A DNA stretch of 64,000 bases from assembly GCA_036583965.1 (NCBI GenBank), contig JAZBQD010000021.1, forward strand, positions 17,775,266 through 17,839,265. The letters are read 5' to 3'. This DNA is from Prunella strophiata. Lineage: Eukaryota > Chordata > Aves > Passeriformes > Prunellidae. The first letter of the stretch is position 1, and each line of letters starts with the position of its first letter. This document shows, one piece after another, positions 50,245 through 58,266 of the stretch. The notes beneath the pieces are model-generated. The model did not search any database. It had not been told where the DNA came from and worked only from the letters and a program-made list of their open reading frames with translations. The position numbers were made by a program, and so were the translations under genes.

Positions 50245-50975
50245 TGTCTTAGGTTGGAAATGCAAGATGTGGCTGGAGTGTGTGTTCTATTTCCATCTGT
50301 CAGAGTTGGGGCAGTTCTCTCTGTTCTTTGGGCAGTTTTTTCTTTATCTCTCCCACAGCCAATCCTCCTTCCAGGAGATCTCTGCTGTTCATGGGCCATT
50401 AATTATTAATTATCTTCTGTCCATGGCCACTGAGTGTCCCTGCATGGCTGATCAAATTCCATCATCCACTGGGAGATGCTCTGCCCAGGGCAGGAGCCAA
50501 GCATTCCTACCTGGATAGAATCTGACCCTGGCACAGCACAGCAGCCTTTGCCCACTGCTGCATTCCCAGAGGAGCAGCTTTCTTCTCCTCTGCATCCCCA
50601 GAGGGAGAGCAGGCCCATCTGCAGCAGCCCTGGAGCTGCAGAGGAAAACTCCCCCCTTGTGCAGGATCCCTGCTGCAGCAGAACCAGCCCTGGCACTGCA
50701 GGAGGGCTGCAGCCACCATGGCATGGGGCTGTGCCACCACCCTGACACACAGGGGTCAGCTCCTCTTCTCACTCTGCCAGTAGTATTTTGTATTTTTTAA
50801 ATTTTAATTTTATTTTTTTCCCTAATAAAGAACTGTTATTCCTGCTCCCATATCTCTGCCTGAGAGCCCCTTAATATCAAAATTATAACAATTCAGAGGG
50901 AGGGGGTTTGCATTTTCCATTTCAGGGGAGGCTCCTGCCTTCCTGAGCAGACATTTGTCCTCTCAAAACAAGACC
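50245..50975 (+). mobile_element. Solo ERVL-like LTR (731 bp)
   Basis: It starts TGTCTTAGGTTGGAAA and ends CTCAAAACAAGACC, flanked by perfect 5-bp duplications AGCAT at 50240-50244 and 50976-50980. The R/U5 region has CCCTAATAAAGAACTG (AATAAA 50824-50829), followed by CTGCCTGAGAGCCCCTTAAT and GAGGGAGGGGGTTTGC, a tail I recognise as common in songbird LTRs. A 5-bp duplication is characteristic of class III (ERVL) elements. The last dinucleotide is CC instead of CA, probably a mutation. Confidence 0.88.
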
Positions 50976-50980
50976 AGCAT

Positions 50981-52774
50981 CTGCAGTGAAATGGAGCTCT
51001 GAAGGGTCAGAGGGGAAGAGAAGCAGGGCTGGGAGAGGATGGTAATGGAAAAAGAGCAGTTAAAATCAGAGAAATTTACATTTATGAGGGGAAAATATCC
51101 CTACTGAACAACAACTGGAATCTTTCCAGTGACTGGGAAAACACAGCTGCTTCTTAAAGCTGAAATAATTTTCCTGGAAGTTATTCTGCCAGAATAAACT
51201 TGAGGAAAGCAGGGCTACTGCTGCTGCACAGGGTGCAGGAAAATTCAACACTGACCATGGAGGAACACAGCCAGATGAGGATTTATAACATATCTTCTGT
51301 TATATATAATAACAGATTATCATATAATATGAGAATGTACATGTATAAACATCATACAAAATTATTATCCACTTTAATAAGCTTGCCTATATTTTATTTT
51401 TAAATTATTGTATTTTTTTACATAAGATATAATTTTATAATGTATATGACAATTAATTATTCTAATGAATATTTTTCCTATAGTCTAATTAGCTGCCAGA
51501 GTCCAGATCTGATCATCACCTTTTTATTATACAGAGCACACCTGGATTTTTAAGACTATCCTGTGAGCAGCAGCTGTGCTAAAGTCTTTTTATAACTCAC
51601 AACTAAATATAATCTCCCACATAATCATATATTTATGCTAGATTGTGCTGTAACACACATGACCTGTTTGTTACCACATAACCATTTATTAGATTTTTTT
51701 TTTTTTTTTGAAATGACATTACAAAGGACCTAAGGCTGGTATTACAAGTATATATTGATACATTTCTCATGTTCACAAAATTCCCCCGTTGTTATGAGCT
51801 TTTATTACAGTGAGTTTGGAAAAATGACCTGTCATATTGCCTTCACAGCAGCCAAGTGCTGGTTTGGTGGCATTTGAGGAGCAGTTGGGAGTGTGGTGCA
51901 CCTGCAACTGCTGCCTGCCACTAGTGCTTGCTGAAATTTGCATCTGCAGCTGGAGGAGCATTGCAATGATTGTCAGAATAGCTGACATTGGTCATTTTTC
52001 CTCACAAGTGACACAGTACAGACTCTCCCAAACACACACCTTCCATGGCCAAAATGTAAGAAATACATACTCCAGGCCCAAAGATGCAAACAAAAAAAAA
52101 ATGAAATATTTTGAAGTTGTTATTCTGAGAGAAGCAAGGCTGTAAAAATCTACCTGGCTTCTCTCCTTTTTTGTTCCTCATGGCTCACTGCTTTGCTAGC
52201 AAACTGTTGTGTCCAAGGATTGCCACTGGAAACCCCACACAGACATTCCCACAACCCCATCCCTGCTCTGCCCATTGACCCCAACCCCTTCAATCCAGTT
52301 ACTGACCCAAGGTAATGCCAAAGCAGAGTTAAAACCCTTCAGTGCCACGGTGGGATTGCTCAGTTAGCAGCTCCTGCTCTGCCCAGGTGTCACAGCTTGG
52401 GGTGGCAGTGGCTGCTCAGATGGCTCTGGTGGTAAATCTGCATTTCCTCGATGCTCCAGCACACACAGCTCAGCTAACACCAGCAGCAGGAGGGGTGGTT
52501 TTCATGCTCAGTGTCTCTTGTTTCCAAAAATCACCTTTATTACATGTATGAAAGACAACACAATCCTCAACTAGTGAGTGCCTGATGCTCAGAGCTACAA
52601 TTAATGCAATTAATTAAGTTTCAATCTTGTGCTTCACTCCACAAACTCACGTAGGACAAGGCAAGGTTCCCATCTGGTGGGAGTCACTAAATGCTCAGCT
52701 ATCAAACATGAAACATCTAGAAAAGTACAGGAAAGAGAAAAAAGTGACTCCACAAAAAAATACACCCAGGAGTT
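50981..52774. other. AT-rich intergenic sequence, no gene recognised
   Basis: A TA-rich zone runs from about 51280 to 51480. A poly-T run lies near 51697-51710. Nothing coding recognised. Confidence 0.5.
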
Positions 52775-53037
52775 GAGATCCATAAGATCTGTATTTTAAT
52801 AACACAACCAAGTGATCCTCGTAACAAGAATTCAAAAAGTGAAATTACAGTACACAAAATCAAAATAGAAACTACCCTACCCCAACTATACAATGTACAT
52901 TAGGAATGCAAGCTCTGTAACAATATAAAAATGCTTTCACACACTGGAGTTGCAAAAAGCCATTCTTTAATTCCAAGGATTTGTAGAAAAAAAGAAAAAA
53001 AGTAATCTTCCATGACTTATCTTGAGTTGTTGGCAAC
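52775..53037 (-). other. HSBP1: HSBP1 exon 4, probable terminal 3'UTR exon
   Basis: On the minus strand a strong acceptor (TATTATTTTTCCCCCAACAG) opens an exon at 53037 that begins GTTGCCAACAACTC. It ends with an ATTAAA poly(A) signal (plus-strand TTTAAT 52795-52800), so cleavage is expected near 52775. Exon 3 upstream ends TAAG/GTGAGC one base after the stop codon, so a downstream untranslated exon is required. That this particular acceptor is used is inferred from splice-site quality and position; it is untested by transcripts. Confidence 0.7.
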
Positions 53038-53549
53038 CTGTTGGGGGAAAAATAATAAGAAAGGAGATTACTGAGAATTAAGGGAATCAAGCTCATCAGA
53101 GATTTTCATTTGTGGGGTTCAGCCTAATGGAAATGACACTGAGGGCAACAAAGCCAGTAATAATTTGTGTTTTGAACAAGGTAACACAAAAACAGATACC
53201 TTAACAGGCAAGAATATACTTGTTCCAAACACAGACTCACTGTAATACAGGGGCAATCAGAAAAGCTGTAAGAATATGGAATATAATGGAGATTTACTGA
53301 CAGGTGAATTGCACTCCTCCAGGGAGCACTGCCTGGGACATGGATTGAGCCACAGTTCCCTGCCAGCTCCTGGGTGACACAGGAGGAGTTCACAGCTGAG
53401 GGACAGCTCAGCAGCCCTGGGGCTCCACACTTCCCTGGGCAGCTCCAGCTCCTGACCCCCCTCTCCATGGAGAAATCCCTCCTGATGTCCCCCCTGAGCC
53501 TGCCCTGGCCCAGCCTGAGGCTGTTCCTTCTCATCCTGCTATTCCCTGG

Positions 53550-53827
53550 TGCCACACAAAATAACACCAGGCTCTTTCCAAGACAAAAAGAGACAGCTTA
53601 TTAATTTCTGACTCCAATTTATGAATCTCTGAAGTGCCAGTGTCACTGAAGGGTGACAGTGCCACCTCCTCAATGCCACTGGACAACCCAACAGTCCATC
53701 AAGTTTCTCCTCCTCCAAGAAAGATTGTAAACAATATAATTTATTTACATAAAGTCTGTGAGAAAGTTCTGTACAAAACTGCAAACATCAGAAGGCTTTA
53801 GAAAAAACTTTAAAAATCAGGGTGACA
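53550..53827 (-). mobile_element. Solo LTR, family 2 copy D (278 bp), in HSBP1 intron 3
   Basis: It is flanked by perfect 6-bp duplications CCCTGG at 53544-53549 and 53828-53833. It begins TGCCACACAAAA and ends GGGTGACA on the plus strand, with a short deletion near its start relative to the sister copies. It lies in the same orientation as HSBP1. Its poly(A) signal has decayed to AATAAG (minus strand near 53600), so it may be a weak or dead terminator. Confidence 0.92.
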
Positions 53828-53901
53828 CCCTGGGAGCAGAGCCTGACCCCCCTGGCTGTCCCCTCCTGTCAGGGAGTTGTGCAGAGCCAGAAGGGCCCCC
53901 C

Positions 53902-53985
53902 TGAGCCCCCATTTCTCCAGGCTCAGCCCCCATTTCTCCATGCTGAGTCTCCTTTTCTCCAGGCTCAGCCCTCATTTCTCCAGGC
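53902..53985. repeat. Four-copy 21-bp tandem repeat within the CR1 fragment
   Basis: The unit TGAGCCCCCATTTCTCCAGG plus one base repeats four times with few changes. It amplifies a motif that occurs once in ordinary CR1 sequence. Confidence 0.85.
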
Positions 53986-54144
53986 TCAGCCCCCTCAGCA
54001 GCTCCTGCAGCTCCATTCCCCTCCCAGGCCACGCTCTCTCTCCAGCACAACCTCCCCATCCAACTCCCAGAGCAGCTCCCTGTGTGCCTCAGCCAGCATC
54101 CCCCAGCAGCCAGGGCTCTGTGCAGGGCCAGGAGGCAGCTCACC

Positions 54145-55765
54145 TTAGCCCTTGTTGGAGGCTGGGGTCTTGTTCTCCCCCTCCAGCTCCTCCACTCCTG
54201 CCTGCATCATCAGGTCGGCGATGTTGCGCTCCAGGTCGTCGATGCGGCAGCTCATGTCATCGACTGCCCGGGGGTCAAGGACAGCCAGGGGCCTCACAGG
54301 GACCCCAGAGCCCCCTCAGCCCCCCTGCCCCCAGCCCAGGCTGCCCCCAGCCCCGTGCAGCCTGGCCCTGGCACTGCCAGGGAGCTGTGCCAGGCTCGGA
54401 GCAGCCTCGCGGGGACGATTCCCCATTCCCGAATCCCAAATCCCAAACCCCAAATCCCAAACCCCAAATCCCAGCCCTGCTCTGCCCCAGTCTGAGCCCA
54501 TTCCCCTCCTCCTGCCACTCTTCTCCTTCAGTATTAGTTATTCATCAGGTATTTTGTACTATCACACACAGAATATTTTTCCTGCAGGACACAGAGAAGC
54601 GCCCTGAAGTGATGCAGCACACATCTAAATCCTGTTTCCTTTGCTTTTCCTTGTGATTTAATTCAGGAAATTGGGAGGCCACATCCAGCTGACCTGAAAA
54701 CCCCCCCTTAAAGCACTTCAGGGAAAACACCTTCAGTGCCTGAAATTCCCTTCCCCATGGGCTCCCTTCAGGCCACAATCCATCCCCCCTGAAGTTTCAC
54801 TTTCCCAGGGGAGCAATCCCAGCCTTTCCTCCTGCTCCATCCCTCTGGCCACCCTGGAGCCTCCTCTGGGCTCTCTGCAGCTCCTTCCTTCCCCAGCACT
54901 GAAGTGACAACACTCCCCTACAAGTGAACAACACTGCCTTGGCTTGTTTCCATCCTTACAGCTTTGAGCAAACACTTGTGGCCACTTCAGATTTATCTCA
55001 CAAACCCCACTGGCAAACAGACTCCTTGTAATCTGAGCTCAGAAAAGGATATTTCTTCCAATTATCTGGTCAGACATGGTTTGGAACTTGTCCTGCATTT
55101 GCTGGAGCAACGTCTGCACCTAATAAAGAAATAAAGGGATAAAAAAGAGATGGTTTGCTTCCTCCATGTCTCATGTAATAACTACACTGATCTTTAAAAC
55201 GGTGTAGTTACTAAAACTAAGCTCAAAACTCTGCAGTATAGCTATACCTACAGGTAAAAATGCTACTTAAATATATGTATAAAGAGGTGATGCTTACAGA
55301 AAACATTTGTAAGATCTAGAAACTGCCAGCGTTCCCCAACCAGGACCAAACCCACAACAGCAGCCTCCACGGCCCTGTTAACCACACGAGGGAATTTGGG
55401 GTGTCCCAGCCCACAATAACTCCCTCCACGGCCCTGTTAACCACACGAGGGAGTTTGGGGTGTCCAAGCCCACAATAACACCCTCCACGGCCCTGTTAAT
55501 CACAGGAGGGAATTCTGGGGCCCACAATAATAACATCCATCGCCCTGTTAATCACAGGAGGGAATTCTGGGGTGTCACGGAACGCTCTGGGATGAAGGCA
55601 CCCTCTCCCTCCACCCCCTGCCATGGGCAGCGACACCTCCCGCGGCGCAGGCTGCCCCAAGCCCCATCCAGGAGAGGGTTTTCCCGGCTCTCCCGGCTCT
55701 CCCGGCCCCCCGGCCCTCACCACGGCCGTCAGGTCCTGGACGCTCTTGGGGTCGGTCTCGGCCAT
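54145..55765 (-). CDS. HSBP1: Heat shock factor binding protein 1, three coding exons
   Basis: HSBP1 is a small nuclear coiled-coil protein that binds the trimerisation region of HSF1 and dampens the heat shock response. Coding exons on the minus strand are 55721-55765 (15 codons), 55053-55119 (22 codons plus one base) and 54145-54263 (ending TAA). They join in frame to 76 residues, the usual length. The start reads [15 protein letters not shown], as expected for the family. Hydrophobic heptads ([25 protein letters not shown]) run through about residues 19-65. The C-terminus is acidic and then polar (VEELEGENK, ending NKG). Compared with the human protein as I remember it, residue 43 is Cys in place of Ser, a possible lineage change. 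Exon 1 sits in the CpG-rich promoter. Intron 2 has U12-type signals, and the stop abuts the exon 3 donor. Family identity is very secure; expression is not shown here. Confidence 0.96.
54264..55052 (-). other. HSBP1: HSBP1 intron 2, U12-type AT-AG intron
   Basis: No GT donor fits the reading frame after GGAAGAA. Instead the intron begins ATATCCTTTT (55052 leftwards), a full match to the minor-spliceosome donor consensus. Near its end TCCTTGACC (54281-54273) matches the U12 branch site, with the branch A at 54275, 11 nt before the terminal AG (54265-54264). Splicing A to TC restores Ile38 in GRIDDM. The intron is 789 nt and has no polypyrimidine tract after the branch, as expected for this class. 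Confidence 0.9.
54427..54473 (-). repeat. G-rich 7-8-mer repeat, possible G-quadruplex
   Basis: The plus strand shows CCCAAAT and CCCCAAA units, about seven times. On the minus strand, which is the HSBP1 transcript, this gives GGGATTT and GGGGTTT units, meeting the pattern of four or more G-runs with short loops. It lies about 150-200 nt upstream of the U12 branch site. Confidence 0.85.
55120..55720 (-). other. HSBP1: HSBP1 intron 1
   Basis: GT-AG intron of 601 nt with donor GTGAGG (55720 leftwards) and acceptor TTTATTAG (ending 55120). It is phase 0, between Val15 and Val16. Much of it is GC-rich and carries a 59-bp tandem repeat. Confidence 0.93.
55364..55581. repeat. 59-bp tandem repeat in HSBP1 intron 1, ~3.8 units
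   Basis: Units start at 55364, 55423, 55482 and 55534. Each contains CCTCCACGGCCCTGTTAA, a CACA(C/G)GAGGGA block and GCCCACAATAA. The third unit is 7 bp shorter. The first two are nearly identical, which suggests recent copying. Confidence 0.93.
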
Positions 55766-55870
55766 GGTCGCTCCGGCGGCGGCTCCACTTCCGGGCCGCG
55801 CCCCGCCGCTTCCGCTTCTCGGATCTCGCGAGAGTTCCTGCCCCGCGGCATTGTGGGAAATGTAGTCCTT
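55766..55870 (-). promoter_or_regulatory. HSBP1: HSBP1 CpG-rich TATA-less promoter
   Basis: Upstream of the ATG lie an ETS/GABP-type site CCACTTCCGG (55785-55794), the palindrome TCTCGCGAGA (55824-55833), and GCATTGTGGGAAATGTAGT (55848-55866). The reverse complement of the last reads ACTACATTTCCCACAATGC, a ZNF143/THAP11-type site. CpGs are dense and I see no TATA box. This set is typical of broadly expressed housekeeping promoters. The transcription start is probably within this stretch, but its exact position is not visible. Confidence 0.85.
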
Positions 55871-56142
55871 CTTCGTCCCTCCGGTAGTCCACGGATAGGC
55901 ACACAAATTTTCATTATTTCTGCTGAAAATTGCGTTGTTCTCTTATTAATTAGCCTTCTGTCTTCTATTAGTTATTGCTGTGTGAGCGTGGTGTTAAGTC
56001 AATCCATGTAAAGAGCTTCTGTGCTCTTCTCATTACACATTTTTTTTGAATGACAGCTGTTGTCTCATTTTAGTATATCTCCATGTACAACTTGGTTCCT
56101 GAAGTCCTCATTTCTTTACACAAAGAAAAAATAATATTTATT
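55871..56142. other. Sequence upstream of the HSBP1 promoter
   Basis: AT-rich and unique. No divergent gene start is visible despite the strong promoter motifs. Confidence 0.5.
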
Positions 56143-56428
56143 TATTTCCCTGGTGGTTTTATTGGTTTTTTGGGGGGTTTTTTGGTTGGTTGTTTTTTTG
56201 TGTTTTTTTTTTTTTTGGGTTTTTTTTGTTTTGTTTTTTTTTGTTTATTTTGTGTGTGTGTGTGTTTGGTTTTTGGGGTTGTTTGTTTGTTTGTTTTGGT
56301 TTTGGGGGTTTTTTTGGGTTTTTTTTTTTTCTTTGTTTTGGGTTTTGTGTGTGTGTGTGTGTTTTGTTTTTTGGTTTTTGTTTTTTTGTTTTTTTTTGGG
56401 GGGGGGGGGGGGGGGTTTGGGCTTTGTT
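56143..56428. repeat. T/G low-complexity tract with an 18-G run
   Basis: Almost only T and G on the plus strand. It includes two GT runs (near 56250 and 56347) and an uninterrupted run of 18 G (56398-56415). It begins about 280 bp upstream of the HSBP1 promoter motifs. Phe/Val/Gly-rich and Lys/Pro-rich open frames here are artefacts. Confidence 0.95.
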
Positions 56429-57133
56429 TGTGTTTTTTCAATGCACGATGTTAAAACGCTCCTTTATTTTATTTCTTGCTTTCTTCTGGGCGAGCAGTTA
56501 AGCTTAGGTAGCTCTTACCTTTTGAATGCTAACAATCTACCCAGAATCAGATGAAAATTTAAAGGCTGACATTTCATGAATATCTCTTACAGAATCCATT
56601 GGCATTTCTGCTGCTTTGAACAGGCAAAGCTGGATGATTTGATTATAAATACTTCATGTGTGGAGGAGAATAGGTAATTATTCTCAGTGCCTGCTCCATT
56701 CAGATTTTGAGTTAAAAAAAAAAAAAAAATTGGCAAATCAAGCAGGAATTTACAGCAATGGATCTCAGACTGAAATGAAAGGCAGCTGAAATATTTTTCC
56801 CCATGGAAATTTGAAATGTGTCCTTCCAGTTCCAAGCCTATAAACCAGGAGAAAGGCACCATTTGGAGCAGGACAGAGGTGCCATCTGCAGAACAAATGG
56901 ACACCCCTGGAAGGCAGCAAGGAAAAAGGGGCAGTGCCAGGGCTGGGCAGCCACTCTGGAAAATGGGCAATCCCAAAGGCTTTGCAAAATGTGCAGATCT
57001 GGAGCAGTGACAGCCCATTCCTGATTGCACAGGATGGTTTCCACCTCTGGGGTGCAGTGAAATGCATGGAAATGTACAAAATCAAATCAGCAGAGTGTGG
57101 GCAGGGCTGCTGCTCCCCTCTCCTTGCATGGCT
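56429..57133. other. Unique intergenic sequence, no gene recognised
   Basis: Contains an A-run at 56715-56730. A 147-codon minus-strand frame (56587-57030) overlaps frames on the other strand and has no recognisable family. CDH13 would be expected on this side of HSBP1 by human synteny, but I see none of its coding sequence. Confidence 0.45.
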
Positions 57134-58266
57134 GCAGTTCTGCCCAGTTCTGTGCAATTGTTCCAGTCCCAGTTCTGTGCAATAATTCTAGTTCTGGTCT
57201 AGTTCTGGTCTAGTTCTGATCAATAATTCTAGTTCCACTTCTGTTCTAGTTCTGTTCAATTGTTCCAGTTCCAGTTCTGTGCAATAATTCTAGTTCTGTT
57301 CTAGTTCTGGTCTAGTTCTGGTCAACAGTTCTAGTTCTAGTTCTGTTCAATAGTTCTAGTTCTGTTCTAGTGCTGTTCAATTGTTCTAGTTCTGATCAAT
57401 AGTTCTAGTTCTGTTCTAGTGTTGTTCTAGTGCTGTTCAATAGTTCTAGTTCTAGTCTAGTTCTGATCACTAGTTCTAGTTCTAGTTCTGTTCTAGTTCT
57501 GTTCAATTGTTCTAGTTCTGTTCTAGTCCTGTTCAATTGGTCTAGTTCTGGTCTAGTTCTGTTTAATAGTTCTAGTTCTGTTCTAGTTCTGCTCAATTGT
57601 TCTAGTTCTGTTCTAGTTCTGGTCTAGTTCTGATCAATAATTCTAGTTCTGTTCAATTGTTTTAGTTCCAGTTCTGTTATGGTTCTTTTCAATAGTTCTA
57701 GTTCTGTTCTAGTTCTGATCAATAATTCTAGTTCTGTTCAGTTGTTCTAGTTCTAGTTCTAGTTCTGTTGCAGTTCTGTTCAGTAGTTCTAGTATCCAGT
57801 TCTGTTCTAGTTTCTAGTTCTAGTTCTGTTCAATAGCTCTAGTTCTGATCAATAGCTCTAGTTCTAGTTCTAATCAATAGTTCTAGTTCTGATCAATAGT
57901 TCTGGTGCAGTTCTGTTCAGTATTTCTAGTTTCCAGTTCTAGTTCTGATCAATAGTTCTAGTTCTAGTTCTCATCAATAGTTCTAGTTCTAGATCTAGTT
58001 CTGGTGCAGTTCTGTTCAGTAGTTCCAGTTTCCAGTTCTGTTCTAGTTCTAGTTCTAGTTTTAGTTCTAGTTCTAGTTCTGTTCAATAGTTCTAGTTCTA
58101 GTTCTGATCAATAGCTCTAGTTCTAGTTCTCATCAATAGTTCTAGTTCTAGTTCTCATCAATAGTTCTAGTTCTAGTTCTAGTTCTGGTGCAGTTCTGTT
58201 CAGTAGTTCCAGTTTCCAGTTCTGTTCTAGTTCTAGTTCTAGTTTTAGTTCTAGTTCTAGTTCTAG
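57134..58266. repeat. TTCTAG-based minisatellite, ~1.1 kb
   Basis: Built from the hexamers AGTTCT and AGTTCTGT, interrupted by GATCAATA or TTCAATTG blocks that recur every 20 to 35 bp. Hexamer runs lengthen towards the right end (58030-58080 and 58220-58266). Units vary, so the array is older or less homogenised than the 32-bp array. Arg-Thr-Glu-Leu and Ser-Ser-Val-Leu frames are artefacts. Confidence 0.95.

Larger units (their letters stand above)
53300..54115 (-). mobile_element. CR1 LINE fragment interrupted by an LTR
   Basis: The plus strand carries CCATGGAGAAATCCCTCCTG, CCCTGGCCCAGCCTGAGGCT and CTTCTCATCCTG, the reverse complement of a CR1 segment. The CR1 therefore points the same way as HSBP1. 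The sequence breaks at 53550, where an LTR enters, and resumes at about 53828 with GAGCAGAGCCTGACCCCCCT. A local 21-bp repeat sits at 53902-53985. Outer ends are approximate. Confidence 0.8.
53038..54143 (-). other. HSBP1: HSBP1 intron 3, inside the 3'UTR
   Basis: GT-AG intron of about 1.1 kb with donor GTGAGC (54143 leftwards) and acceptor AACAG (53042-53038). It is largely filled by a CR1 fragment that is itself interrupted by a family-2 LTR. The donor is one base downstream of the stop codon. That is too close to trigger nonsense-mediated decay under the usual ~50-nt rule. Confidence 0.72.

Noticed and set aside
54427..54473. Interstitial telomere repeat
   Set aside because: Units are GGGATTT/GGGGTTT and not TTAGGG.
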